DNA of 64,000 nucleotides, taken from contig NC_133117.1 of NCBI RefSeq assembly GCF_022965805.1, positions 10,378,183-10,442,182 on the forward strand, in the 5' to 3' direction. How positions within the stretch are numbered: position 1 is the stretch's first letter; each line of letters starts with the position of its first letter. The position numbers and the translations under genes were made by a program. Origin of the DNA: Primulina eburnea (Eukaryota > Streptophyta > Magnoliopsida > Lamiales > Gesneriaceae). This document shows positions 11,907-23,339 of this stretch, one piece after another. The notes under the pieces are model-generated. The model saw only the letters and a list, made by a program, of their open reading frames with translations, was not told the DNA's origin and did no database searches.

Positions 11907-13781
11907 ATGGCTTTAGCATGTGTTCTTCCACCACCCACATCTATATCTTCCACATACTCAGCCGTGTCTGTGCCGTTGAAGAGTCTACATTCGTGTTCAA
12001 CCATGGAGGAGCTCAAACAATGTCAAGCCCAGTTAATCAAACTGGGTCGTTCTTCCGACAATGATGCCATGGGCCGTGTCATCAAATTCTGTGCTTTATT
12101 AAAATCAGGGGACTTGAAACATGCACTCAAGGTGTTCGCTATGTTGCCATTCCCAGATGTTTATGTTTATAACATTACGCTGAGGGGTTTTTTGGGAGCA
12201 AATTTGTGCAGAAATGGTATTCTTTTCTACTCTCGTATGTTGGAAAGGTTCGTCGTGCCGAATGAATTTACGTTCCCTCCCGTTATACGTGCGTGTAGCA
12301 TAGACAATGCGGTTGAAGAAGGGAAGCAGGTGCATGGCCAGGTGATCAAACTTGGGTTTGGCCAGGATTCATTTTGTCAGAACAATTTAATTCACATGTA
12401 TGTGAAATTTAATTCTTTGGATGAAGCTAGAAGAGTGTTTGACAAGTTGGATGTGAAAGATGATGTTTCTTGGACTACCTTGATAAGTGGTTATTCCGAG
12501 CTGGGCTGCGTTGATGAAGTGCTTCATGTTCTTGAGTTGATGTCTGTCAAAAGATCCGCTGTGTGGAATGCCTTGATCGCAGCTTATGTGCAGAATAATC
12601 GGTTCCATAAAGCGTTTTCCGCGTTCGATTGGATGCTAAAAGAAAATGTGGTGATGGACAATTTTGTGGCTGCTAGTTTGCTGTCTGCTTGTACAGGAGT
12701 GGGTGCACTGGAACGAGGTGATCGGATATACGAATACATTAGAAGTAGTGGGATTCAAGTGGATCCCAAGTTGGCGACAACAATTATTGATATGTACTGC
12801 AAATGTGGACACCTGGAGAAGGCACTCGAGGTGTTTAAGGGATTACCAAGTAAAGGGATCTCATCTTGGAATTGTATGATTGGGGGATTAGGTATGCATG
12901 GTCAAGGAAAGGCTGCCGTTGAGCTTTTGAAAGAAATGGAGCAGAGTGCAGTGCAACCTGATTATGTTACATTCGTGAATCTGCTCAGTGCTTGTGCACA
13001 TTCAGGACTAGTAAAAGAAGGGAAGCATTATTTTCGTTACATGACTGAAATGTATGGCATTTCTCCAAGAATGGAGCATTATGGATGTTTTGTGGATTTG
13101 TTGGGTAGAGCTGGATTACTCGAGGAAGCGAGGAAAGTTATTCATGATATGCCTATGAAAGCTGATGCGAGTGTTTTAGGTGCTCTTCTTGGAGCTTGTA
13201 ACATCTATGGGAATGTGGATATGGGAGATGAGATCGGGAGGGAAGTGATCGACCTAGAGCCAGACAACAGTGGGCGCTATGTTTTGTTGGCTAATCTATA
13301 TACCAAAATTGGTAGATATGAAAATGTTGCTAACATCAGGAAGTTGATGAATGACAGAGGAGTTAAAAAGGAAGCTGGAATTTCGACGATTGAATTTCAA
13401 GGTATAGTTAGCGAGTTCATTGCTGGAGGAATTACTCATCCACAAGCTGAAGAAATATATTGTAAAATGGAAGAAATTTTTGTACGTATTAGAGATGTAG
13501 GCTATGTGCCAGACACTGATGAAATTTTGTTTGATATCTCTGATGAGGAAAGAGACAATCTATCTCACTGCCATAGTGAGAAACTGGCTATTGCTTTTGG
13601 ATTGTTGAAAACTAAACCTGGGGAACTTATCCGTGTTACCAAGAACTTGCGTGTCTGTAAAGATTGCCATGAGGTGAGTAAGTTGATATCAAAGGTTTAT
13701 GATCGTGAAATAATTGTGAGGGATCGGAATCGGTTTCACCATTTCAAAGGAGGATTATGTTCGTGTAAAGAATACTGGTGA
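11907..13781 (+). CDS. Pentatricopeptide repeat protein, PLS class with E/E+ and DYW-like domain
   Basis: A single-exon ORF of 624 residues. Residues about 1-30 are Ser/Thr-rich with few acidic residues, like an organelle targeting peptide. From about residue 60 to 440 it has tandem PLS-type PPR motifs (for example DDVSWTTLISGYSELG, DYVTFVNLLSACAHSG). E and E+ motifs follow (PDNSGRYVLLANLYTKIGRY, HPQAEEIYCKMEEI). The C-terminal deaminase-like domain has the HxE signature in CHSEKLAIAFGLL and a CxxC in CKDCHEVSKLI, and it ends CKEYW where the family usually ends DYW. Such proteins bind organellar transcripts and direct C-to-U editing. The ATG at 11907 gives a targeting peptide; the next one at 12003 (MEELKQ) would remove it. 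Nothing breaks the frame, so it is probably functional. The RNA target cannot be read from sequence. Confidence 0.93.
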   Translation: MALACVLPPPTSISSTYSAVSVPLKSLHSCSTMEELKQCQAQLIKLGRSSDNDAMGRVIKFCALLKSGDLKHALKVFAMLPFPDVYVYNITLRGFLGANLCRNGILFYSRMLERFVVPNEFTFPPVIRACSIDNAVEEGKQVHGQVIKLGFGQDSFCQNNLIHMYVKFNSLDEARRVFDKLDVKDDVSWTTLISGYSELGCVDEVLHVLELMSVKRSAVWNALIAAYVQNNRFHKAFSAFDWMLKENVVMDNFVAASLLSACTGVGALERGDRIYEYIRSSGIQVDPKLATTIIDMYCKCGHLEKALEVFKGLPSKGISSWNCMIGGLGMHGQGKAAVELLKEMEQSAVQPDYVTFVNLLSACAHSGLVKEGKHYFRYMTEMYGISPRMEHYGCFVDLLGRAGLLEEARKVIHDMPMKADASVLGALLGACNIYGNVDMGDEIGREVIDLEPDNSGRYVLLANLYTKIGRYENVANIRKLMNDRGVKKEAGISTIEFQGIVSEFIAGGITHPQAEEIYCKMEEIFVRIRDVGYVPDTDEILFDISDEERDNLSHCHSEKLAIAFGLLKTKPGELIRVTKNLRVCKDCHEVSKLISKVYDREIIVRDRNRFHHFKGGLCSCKEYW

Positions 13782-16091
13782 AGAAAAAAATGGGTGGCGA
13801 CATGATCCCTCAGCTTGAGAACATTTGGTAGGACCCTTGTGGATAATTGTCTATTTTGACAATCTATGGCATATTCTTGGATGCAAGAAATTAATGCCGA
13901 ATAAGATCTTTTAGACCTTTGTTTGGGAGTAAGGAATATGTCTCGAGAGTTATCAAGTTCGAACCAGATGGAAAATCTGTCAGACACGAGTAGCTTGTTC
14001 AAGCACATTTCCCTGGGTAAGTCCCAGGTATCCTACTTAGTTTATTAATTACATATTGTTCCTTTTTTGCTTTTGTAATGTTTCATGTATGAAAGAGTGT
14101 ATATCAAATAAAGAAACCATTGATCTTCCATCTTCAAGAAGTAACGAAAAAATCAATCAATACCTATATAGAATTGTGAATAAAAGGGTAAGCATTCTTG
14201 GCTTTGGTCAGAATCATTAGGATTTTTGCTTTGTGGTTTCTACATAATGTACATACCTTCTGGAAACAAGAACTGAGCAGATGGATTATTTAAGGTATTG
14301 GATGCTTAATTTTTCTTAAAAATGCAAGTTTCTATTCCAAATACATTTAGTCATCCATCTGCTCAGTTATTGATTCACCCTGGATTATGAGTTTTATTCA
14401 ACTGTGTCTCATTATATAATCTTTTCATTTATTTACTATGGTAAAGATCAAAATGCTGCTGTCAAGTTTAGCAATGAGAGAGATCCGAGCCCAAAAAAAC
14501 AAATTGGTAAATGAGTTGATGCAGAGATGAGATTAATAATGAGCTCTCTTTGATTCATGGATATTTCATGCATGAGCTTGTGATTTTTCTTGTTCTTTCT
14601 TGGCTTTGACAATAATTTTTTATTTTTGCTTAGGGTTGTTGGATAACGGTTACTTGATATTTATTTTTCTTGAATCCCTTCCTGTCAAAAAGCTGTCAAA
14701 AATGTAAATATATTAATGAAATGTCAAACTAATATTGTTGATAGATTTGCTCGAGTAAGCCTTTTGAGGTTCCATGCCGCACTTTATTGTTAGCACTGCC
14801 CTACATATAGCATGATATTGTTTGTTATGTTGCACTCAAACCAGTTGTGATTTTGGTTAGATCGACACATGCATATGTTGTCTCCTCTGTTCATATATCG
14901 ACAATGTGTGACTTGTCTGCTGTGTACATGGTTGAACTGGGCTCGAGGTACAAATTTTCACATCCTGGATTATTTAAACTTTTTTTGAGATCCAGTAAAG
15001 ATTGCCATTCCCCTTTGTGCTCTGTTTCATTCTTCTTTTTAGTCTAGCAGCTGATTTGGGAAAAAAGGACCCCTTAAACAAGCACCTTATGCTAAGATCT
15101 GCCCCAGTTTTGATTGGCTTTGAGTTTAATAGTATCAAGGACTTCCAATATTAGAAGTGCCAATGCAACACCCAACTTCGAGGAGCTGAGCTAGAGAAGT
15201 TTAGTGAACTTTTGTTCCATTGCAACAAAAATCTAGGACATGGCCCTGGTGCTCTTTCTTGATGCTGCATCAAACAACCTATACAGTCAATTTATCCTCT
15301 GATTATGTATAAACCAAATATTATTCAGGAATATACGTAAAGTTACCAATAGAGGCAGGGGTATAATCTATTAGCTATTATCTTGCCTTCGATGTTCATT
15401 CATAAGAGTGCGAAAGTAGACATAGACATTTTTGTAAAACAAGATAACTGGGGGCAGAAACGGGAATTGCAGATGGTTTGAGCAAATGAATGGATGTTAC
15501 GATACAAAAGTCTTTGCAATTTCTTGTTCTTGGTAAATTTTTGCTTTTATATTTCATGTGGGCGTCGACTTTGCAGGATCATCTGTTAATAACTTGGTTC
15601 TGTTTTTCTGCAAAAGATAATTACAATGCTTTCCATATTGGAGGCAATCTGGAAAACAGGATGCTCGAATTCCATCATGAATCTGTCAGATCGCTTCTCG
15701 CACTCAGCTCGAAGTTATATCAGTTTAGTCCTGTTTTGAACTGCAAATAGAGTAGTGAAGTCACATGGGATCTCACAAGGGAAAAAAGGATAATTGGAAT
15801 CTCACAAGGGCAAAAAAGGCACGGGAAATTATTGATGGTGATGTCGTAGTTGGATAAAAAAAAAAGTAGCTTATTTTGATTGTAAATTGACGAACGAACA
15901 AGCCATAAACCCAATATGCATGAACATAATATCTATATCATAATATGCACGTAATTTGAATTTATATATGCACATGCTGAAATCATGACTTGTTGTTTAC
16001 TACATGAAATAATTTAAAACTTACAGATTTGAGGTGTGACTTCGTGAGCTTCTCGCAACTGACAGTAGGCATAACCTTTAACAAGAACACT
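13782..16091. other. PPR 3' flank and intergenic DNA
   Basis: No coding region is recognisable. An AATAAA-like signal (TCAAATAAAGAAACC) near 14105 could end the PPR transcript. A 27-bp near-duplicate (GGATCTCACAAGGG and GGAATCTCACAAGGG) lies at 15768-15820. The last about 100 bases before 16092 are probably leader sequence of the gypsy element whose LTR follows. The short ORFs here show no family features. Confidence 0.5.
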
Positions 16092-18709
16092 GCTCTGATA
16101 CCAACTGTAACGTATCGTACTTTTAAATTATTTTAAAATTTGCGGAAAAATAAAAATTTTCTTAAGTAGATAGTAATCATTCAAATTGCAATAAAAATAA
16201 ATTGTTCGGCAAAAATATTTGCAAGAAAAAGGTTACAAATAAAGTTTTCTAGAAAAATAACTTGTTCCAACAACATGAAGCAATCTCGTAAAAATCAGAG
16301 TATTAAAATCGTCATGCATAAAATCTTGAAACATTGGCAGTCCTCGGGTTTAGCCTCCCGCGCAATCCAACTCGGCTCACTGGTCCCCACTCCTCGTCTC
16401 CTCATACTCGTCATCACCTGCATCGATCAAATTTAATTAGTCTAAAGATTCATTATGTATAAACTGGATATAACAAGTAGTACATAATAAAACCACATAC
16501 ATCTTTAAAGTAGAATGTACATACTTGAAACTTGAACGTAATAACATAAACATAGACGTGTCATCATCATAAAACTTTTCGTAAACATACTTACATCATA
16601 CATACTTGAACATGTATAACTTCATCATTTTGCGTAAAGATATGTTTCAAAGCATATGACCTATACATAAATTTTTCTGATCAGACTAAACCACAGTACT
16701 GGGCTGGCAGGAAAAATCTACTACCACATACATGAGATCCCCGGTAATGCTTTACTTGATGGATTGGTCTATGATCATGCTTTACCTCTTTTCAATCCCG
16801 ATCTAAACCCGGTCACGCTTTACCGGGGTGGAGAGGTCCTCGGCCACGTTCACCGACTTCCAAACCCGTTCATAATTTGGTCACAAGACATTTAGCATAC
16901 CTCGAAAAAATAAAATATTTTCTTTTGCACGTCGAACATACTTACATGGCGTTGAGGGATTCATTGGATCTCGCTTGGTGCCACTGCTGCACATACTAAC
17001 ATGAGTTCAAACACTTATCTTTCATAACTTAGACGTTTTAGTCATGCTCACACCCAAAAATGAAAAATTTCCTTATGACCTTCTAAATCTCTCGGGACTC
17101 AACCTCGTTTAATCATCGTACTAAATCATGACATCAAGCCCAAAAACAATCCTTAAAAAATAATTTTTTTTAGGAGTACACGAACCTCGTGTAATGGTCT
17201 GGTTAGGGGTCCGGGTAAATGCTGGAATTTCGAATTTCGAAAGAAACAAGGGCACGGACCCTGTGTAAGGGTCCAGCTGAGGGTCCGTGTACCTACTGAA
17301 ATCGTAAACTAACGGAGAAACACTACACTTATGGCTTATTACTCCTAACTCGATCATACCGTGAACTAACAACTCGAGACCCATCCTAGGATGCTATGGC
17401 ATTAACTCAAACCTATACAAATGTCCCAAACGACGAAGCACCCCAAACAACGCAACACAACTCGTAAACACGCCATTTTGACACCAAAACGCATCCTACG
17501 ACTTCTAATGCAATCAAGTGGCTATCGACGCAAACCGACGCACCAAAAACCATCCCAACATCATACTAAACATACTTAAACACAGCAGCGATCACCCGTC
17601 GATCCCCAACGAAGCCTGCAACAATAAAACTACAAGAACACATCAAGAACGCATTTTCAGAAAATCGCAGTTTGAGTAGTCCCACCAAAACGATCATAAC
17701 TCACTCATTTCTTATCCAAATATTTCGAATTTACTATCAAATCAAAGGCATCGAAAATTTATACGTTGCATATGTTGAAAGTTTATCAAGAAAATCGATC
17801 GAAAAATTTCAGTATTTAAAATGACAGCAAATTTCAAGTTTTTAGATCCAAAAGCGTTTCAAAACCGATCCAACAAGTTTTTGCACAAACGTTTCACAAC
17901 TTACATGGATTTTTATGCATAATAAACATAAGAACATATAATATAACAAGATCGATGCAGAAACAAAAGATCATACATGCCTTTTGATATATAAAATACC
18001 GAAACGACGATACCGAAGCGGGGAGGATGCGAGGGTTGATTCGGAACGATTTGTAGCTCGATTTTCTTGAAGAAAAGCGACAAAAACTTGTTGGAAAACT
18101 GAAGGGAAAGGAGACGGCTGCTCTTGCTTTCAAGAACCCTAAGTTTTCTTTTAAAAAACTGAATTGAAGGGTAGTGAATTGTGTGTGTGTGTGTGTTAAA
18201 CACAAGTGTGTGTGTGTGTGTGTAAATGTGGGTGTGTGCGTGAGTTTTGAGGTAATTAGGGAATAAAAATTGTTTAATTAGATAATTAACAACTAATTAA
18301 AATACTAACCTTCCTCTAACTTTAAATAAAATCTCTTAATTTAAAATAAAATCTACAAGTGACAAATTTTTAAAAACTTTACAGTCATAAAATCACCTAA
18401 TAATTAAATTAGTCTTTAAAATGTTAAAATTAAATAAAATTTTAAAATGCCTCAAACATAACTTAAAATAAAATACCACACTTTGAAAATTGCAAAATCG
18501 TCGTCGATCTCTTTTCCTCGACCTCGCATCGAATAATCGTCTGAAATATGAAACTCAAGAAAATATTTTAACGTGCATCACATATACATAAATAATTTAA
18601 AATTATGCAATTAAATAAATCATGCATCGCTATAAATCATTTTAAATTTAAATAAACAATTTAACAATATAAATACATGGTTTTACGTGTACTGAATTTG
18701 GGCTCTACA
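16092..18709 (-). mobile_element. Ty3/gypsy 5' LTR (2.6 kb) with primer-binding site, rest of element missing
   Basis: The LTR spans 16106-18709: on the minus strand it begins TGTAGAGCCCAAATTCAG and ends CGATACGTTACA. Next to it at 16092-16103 is TGGTATCAGAGC (minus strand), the Met-tRNA primer site, two bases from the LTR end. The conserved block around 16330-16440 (TTTAGACTAATT...GATGCAGGTGA on the minus strand) matches a block at 39508-39560 in the solo LTR at 37349-51848, so the two LTRs belong to related families. No gag or pol lies to the left, so the element is truncated. The long LTR and TGTA start suggest a chromovirus such as Tekay/Del, but this is not certain. Confidence 0.72.
18181..18221. 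repeat. (TG)n microsatellite inside the gypsy LTR
   Basis: Two runs of TG/GT dinucleotides separated by TTAAACACAAG. The apparent ORFs across it on the minus strand are by-products of the repeat. Confidence 0.9.
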
Positions 18710-18731
18710 CATATCCTTTCTAAAGTTGTCA

Positions 18732-19325
18732 TCAGATTAATTTCTTTTCTGAGACTGTTTTGATCAGATTGATCATCTTTTCTTTTTCAGTTAAAGGTTT
18801 GTGCATCACTTTGGCCTTCCTTCTTTGATGTAATAAGGGTTCAGTACCAAATGATGGTGATAACATTCCTGCTGAAGATCTTTTACTAGAACTTGGTTGT
18901 TGTTCTAGGTTTTGAATTCTTGTTCGAATATTCATTAATATCCCAAGAATTTATTCCTGGTTTTTCAGGATTTTCTCCACATTCTGTGGTACATAATATA
19001 GCTTATTGCCATAATTTTGTATCATCTTTTGAATTTCTCTAAGATCTCCAGAGAGTTTAGAGGAATCTGATACTATTTCTAAGAACCTATTATTTTGAAT
19101 CATAAGTTTACATTAGTCCCCTGATAGGTTCTTTCTTGATATCTAACCTTGGTTAGATCTTCTTGTTGCAAATTTTTCGGAGTTCTGGAATAAATCTTGT
19201 AACAATTTAATCTCGAACCTGGATTCGGATTCATGTTAATTGAAAAAAATTTCCTCCTCAAACATTTAATTACTTTTATAATAATAAATTTGTATGTTTG
19301 AAATAATTTTACCTAAGCTCTAATA
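18732..19325 (-). pseudogene. Coiled-coil ORF remnant, possibly from an endogenous pararetrovirus
   Basis: Reading leftwards from about 19230 the minus strand gives a short basic leader peptide (MNPNPGSRLNCYKIYSR), then, after stops and a frame change, a heptad-rich stretch (RFLEIVSDSSKLSGDLREI) and a Ser-rich, basic tail (SPSFGTEPLLHQRR) that ends at 18732. About 70 bases upstream of the first ATG is TGATATTAGAGCTTAGG, close to the Met-tRNA primer motif that plant pararetroviruses carry ahead of their first gene. Layout and tail remind me of a small caulimovirid ORF, but I cannot confirm it and no RT, movement or coat region is present. The reading frames are broken and not functional. Confidence 0.3.
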
Positions 19326-20555
19326 TCATTTATCCTAGGAAAATCAATCAATTTAATATAAGGTGTTTTTGTCAATTTTTTGATTTTAGGGAGTTTGGGT
19401 AAAGTTTTTTGAGGGGTAGGGAGTTAGGATAAAGTTGAGTTTGGGTTTGGTAATTTATTTCTAATTTTACCAAAAACCAATACTAATAATAATCACACAT
19501 ATTTAAAATATGAATAAATAGATAAATAGAAATATTTAAAAGCAAACAATTAAAAAGAAGACAAATAAAAATTCACATATATATAAAGTCACATATTTAT
19601 ATAGATAATAGATACGAGTATCAAAAGTTAATTTTTCGATTGAATAAAATCACATAGAATGTTCTCATTATTTTCGAGATTTTCATAGAATTTCTGTATG
19701 AATGAAAAAACAGCAAAATCGAATCGAAAATTGAAACATAGCATCTGAGGATTTCATATAGACATTTATGGCCCTGGCCCGCGAAAAAGTGATTTGATTG
19801 ATGGGATTTGGTATGAGATCGATGATATCCTGAATATCCCGATTCAACGCTAAAGAATTTCCTGCCCCAATATTTCGTTTTTGTGCTGCCCGCGATGGTA
19901 GAGCCGTTGATAAAGGAAAGAAATGACTGGTTTTCAAAATTAATCCTGCGGAATACGACCCTAATCGAAATGCATACATTTGTGATACTTCGCTTGATTC
20001 TTCCCATCTCATGGAAAACCCTTTTCGCTCCGCTAAATAGGTTACCATTGTTGCTATATGCTTTCTTCATCAATAATTAATTTATTCAAAGCTTTTAACT
20101 AAATTCTAATCTACAGTGCGTATAAAAATCCAGATGACTGGGTGAAATGCATAATAAAAAAGAATCTAACTTTAGAAAGATGTGAAAAAATCAACAGCAT
20201 CTCATTCCCTTTTACAAATGTCTTGCCATCAAATAAAAAGAACATGTCGAACAGCAGATTAAAGTGAATAAACATACTTGGTACAAAATCCTGAAGGGTT
20301 CTGTACTGAAATTATGCCTGCAGTGATGCAAAGTAAACTGATTGGGGAAGGTAATTATTTCTAAATGTCACCAAGCTCAAAGGCCCTTCCAAAACTAACT
20401 AAACGAACACCTTCAAAATTATATCAAGATGAGTAACATTCATTTTTCTCAATCTAACTGCATCAGGCATCAAAATTCCACCTGCTCGATGGAGAAAAGG
20501 AGATAACTAATGCATGCAAAAGCTTTGTTTGATCGAGAATTTAACGAGACTAGCT
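19326..20555. other. Noncoding stretch with an unrecognised coding-like remnant at 19621-20073 (-)
   Basis: The segment 19326-19620 is AT-rich with nothing recognisable. Between 19621 and 20073 two overlapping minus-strand frames both give protein-like composition (one contains RDIQDIIDLIPNPINQITF), and base composition is less AT-rich than on either side. It could be a frameshifted gene piece or inserted organelle DNA. I do not recognise the family. The segment 20080-20555 is the 3' flank of the P5CR pseudogene. Confidence 0.3.
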
Positions 20556-21266
20556 CTAAGAAAGTTCTCGGCTGCGCTTTGAGGCAGCAACAACAGCATT
20601 CATCAAAATTCCACGAAAACTGGCCTTCTCCAATTCATGAATTCCATCTATGGTTGTGCCACCGGGCGATGCAACATCATCTTTCAGCTGACCATGATAC
20701 TTCCCCATGTCAGCTACCATCGACACGGCTCCTAAAACAGGGTACTGAAAATGGAGCATGTAATTCAGGTATAGCGTCAAGACATGTTTTAATCAAAATA
20801 TCTCGTTAAGCTAATAGAGTTTCAAGCAAAGGTGTAAGATGAAGTGTTTCCTGCTGTTTCAAAATTAGTTGATGGGAATGGCAAAACTCAAATCTTTAAA
20901 ATTTTATACCAGCCAAAAACCTAGGTTTTGATCACCATGTTGCACAAGCAACCAGCCGGAAATAGTAGGTTGGATTGTTAAGAGGAAATTTTCAAGAACA
21001 AAACTTCATGCATGCAATAACTCACAGTTTGTGAAGCTATACCGAGTGCAAGTTCTCGAGGCAGACCAGCAGCTACACCACCATCAGCTAAAGCTTCTAT
21101 TGCTAAATATATGTATGCCGATCCACTACCACTGTTCGTAAACAGAAAATATTAGGTAAAAAAATCAAGAATTAGACTTTCATTCTCAACAAAAAACTAT
21201 AGAACGGTTTTTTCTGAGACCTTAGCCCAGTGATTGCATCGAACAGTTTCTCATCCGCAGCCCACA

Positions 21267-21923
21267 TGATAAGATCTCGTTGAAATGGATGAACCGGGTA
21301 CGGGGCTCCAACGGACCAAACCAATAATTTATAGTATTTAGGAATTTGAGTGAAGATAATGGCTTAGAACAACACCTGCAAACAACAGAGTAACTCGTGA
21401 ATGGGCGCCAGAGGGATGTCCGGCGTGGCCACTCCGATGCTTAAGTCAGCAGGCTTTTTTAGATGAACACAAGCAATATTGGAGGGAAAATATGTAAAAT
21501 GCCCTTAGTTCCAAGATTTCAGAATCATTAAATGAGATTAATACCTGCTATTTATAGTGGAAGAGTGGGTAGTTACCTCGATTATCACGCCACCTACTAA
21601 GTCGGTTTACCATACTAGCTTCTGATGACTTCTCGGACACTTCAAACCCAAGTTGTTCTGACAGATTGGACTGCCTGCATCAATTATACTCGAGTGGGGT
21701 TCATATCTCGAGGTGGTGCAGTTCTCGAGGTTGTCCAAGTGGTAATGTAATCCGGGAATCCTGCCCGGGAAGCTGAGAAACGCCCGGATGGTTCCATGAG
21801 GGCGCGGGCTGTTGGTAAAAGAGCTCGGGTAAAGCCATGATTTTCTACCCGGGTGATCTTGATCTCGGCTATCCAAGTAACAAATTGGGTCAATGCTGAC
21901 CCGAATCATAAATGAGGGTATCA
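21267..21923 (-). repeat. 3' LTR of the Tat element
   Basis: In element orientation it runs from TGATACCCTCATTTATG (at 21923) to CGAGATCTTATCA (at 21267). It matches 33128-33784 along its whole length. The TG...CA ends agree with the CCACA duplication immediately outside. Confidence 0.92.
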
Positions 21924-21942
21924 CCACCCATCCCTAAAATAG
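21924..21942 (-). other. Polypurine tract of the Tat element
   Basis: On the minus strand the bases before the 3' LTR read TTTTAGGGATGGGTGG, a purine-rich tract in the position of the plus-strand primer. Confidence 0.65.
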
Positions 21943-22291
21943 TCGGGCTAGAGTTTTACTCGCTGTCCCGATTATTCATACTGGTTTTTCTCAAAAAGTA
22001 CTCCAAACTAAATAAGGTCTCGGGGTCTCTAACGACTGTACGTGTTAGACTCCCACATATCCCCGATTTGTGAATATTTGGCGCTTAATATTCTCAGGAA
22101 GTCCAAGTAGTGTCATTATGATACATGCATTGGTGTTCTCCACCGCTGAAAATGGTTCGTCTTCCGAGGTAATAATGAATATGTTTCCTTGATATGCGTG
22201 CACGTCTTTTCATCTGCCTGCTCAATTTCCTAGATTTCTTTTTGATCGTTCGATCAAATTCGGATATACGGTGGAATTTTATCCCCTTGTG

Positions 22292-22300
22292 TATATATAG
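22292..22300 (+). promoter_or_regulatory. TATA box of antisense ORF A
   Basis: TATATATAG lies 50 bases before the ATG of ORF A (22351), in AT-poor surroundings, and is antisense to the element. Confidence 0.55.
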
Positions 22301-22350
22301 CGACCTGCTTACTTTTCTTTATTCCACCAATTCAGTATCTAGGAAGCGCA

Positions 22351-22773
22351 ATGGCAGGTTCCAATGGTTCAAAAGCTCTCGACATGGCGGCCGAGTTCAT
22401 GCAGGCAGCTTTTGAGAGGCGAAAAGCTGAATTGGAAGACGAAGTCTTCCAGAAGATCCTTCACTACTGGGAAGAGCTGCAAGGACTTGAGCTTCTTCAT
22501 GAGTGGGAGGAGGCTACCACTCCTCAGCTGGTAGCAAAGCCTGCAAAATATCGGGAACGCCTGCAACTTTCCGATATGGTGAACCTCTTTGAGGACAATT
22601 ATGTCCTCCAATTAATGCTTCACAAAGAGAGGCGAATACTGCAGAAGATAGCCCATTCTGATAGCATTACGAAAGCGTTCACTGGTAGCTCTGTAAAGAG
22701 TTTAATAATTAAATGGATAGCCTCTGTAGAAAAGGAATTTTTCAATGTAACGGGTAAAGAATTTCCGAAATAA
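22351..22773 (+). CDS. Antisense accessory ORF A of the Tat element
   Basis: 140 residues, intact, antisense to gag-pol, in the region between pol and the 3' LTR. It has no known domain that I recognise. The protein is charged and mostly helical: RRKAELEDEVFQKILHYWEE, then LELLHEWEEATTPQLV, a central LSDMVNLFEDNYVLQLMLHKE and IAHSDSITKAF near residues 100-110. It matches ORF A' of the copia element (46831-47229) at colinear blocks: RKAE-EDEVF, LHYWE-LQ-LELL, EATTP-LV, LML-KE, IL--IAHS. It also resembles ORF B at a lower level (a W or Y in helix 1, a V-DL/V-LF step, then ML-KE). The TATA box is 50 bases upstream. Its role is unknown; antisense transcription or a small protein acting on the host or the element are both possible. 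Confidence 0.75.
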   Translation: MAGSNGSKALDMAAEFMQAAFERRKAELEDEVFQKILHYWEELQGLELLHEWEEATTPQLVAKPAKYRERLQLSDMVNLFEDNYVLQLMLHKERRILQKIAHSDSITKAFTGSSVKSLIIKWIASVEKEFFNVTGKEFPK

Positions 22774-22917
22774 TAAAAAAATGATTATCTAGCTTTACTC
22801 TCATTGCCTGTATATCATTGTCATCGCATGATATATATATCACAAACTGAATCGGAATAAATATCCAAAACTAATAAGTGCCCGACTGAAAAAAGAAAAT
22901 GGGCCCTAGAATTCCCC

Positions 22918-23045
22918 GTGCTCAAAACGAAGTACCAGGGCCTCAACTCCTCTCGGGATCTGCATGAAAAAACTAAGGCTTCATCTATCCCGGCCCATAG
23001 TACACGACACCGGGGCCTAAGACCTCCCAGTCTACGATGCGGTAG
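22918..23045 (+). repeat. Degenerate copies of the GGGGCCTCAAACCTCC unit
   Basis: After ORF A there are three spaced degenerate copies (ACCAGGGCCTCAACTCCTC near 22932, CCCGGCCCATAG near 22990, CACCGGGGCCTAAGACCTCC near 23008) of the unit that forms a proper tandem array after ORF B at 23850-24005. The same 3'-flank repeat following both antisense ORFs supports an origin of A and B by duplication. Confidence 0.55.
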
Positions 23046-23295
23046 CACAAATAATACATGCATCAGCATTAAATTCCCGCTTATAAACATTCCGTCTTCC
23101 AAGGTAAAGATGGTTTCGTGCCATCGGTGCTTGTGCACGCCCCTTCGACTGCTAAGAAAATTCACGAAGCGCATCATGATCGTCCACGTGCGCTCAAACT
23201 AATAATCACGATTTAACTTTTTTCATGGGTAAATGGGAAAACGTTCCGACTGGCCAGAAACCTTCCGACTTCTCCTTCATTAAATGCCATTTGCC

Positions 23296-23303
23296 TATAA
23301 ATA
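23296..23303 (+). promoter_or_regulatory. TATA box of antisense ORF B
   Basis: TATAAATA lies 36 bases before the ATG at 23340, in the context GCCTATAAATAAGATAGTAA. The same context (CCTATAAATAAGATGATAGT) occurs before ORF B' of the copia element at 46569-46576 on the minus strand. Confidence 0.7.
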
Positions 23304-23339
23304 AGATAGTAAAAAAGGAGAAGTGTTTGTTAATTCAAC

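Noticed and set aside
11708..12064. 118-codon ORF overlapping the PPR start
   Set aside because: It overlaps the PPR coding region in another frame and has no recognisable domain; it is probably 5' UTR plus shadow.
17894..18205. Two minus-strand ORFs of about 100 codons
   Set aside because: They cross a (TG)n microsatellite inside a gypsy LTR and have no family features.
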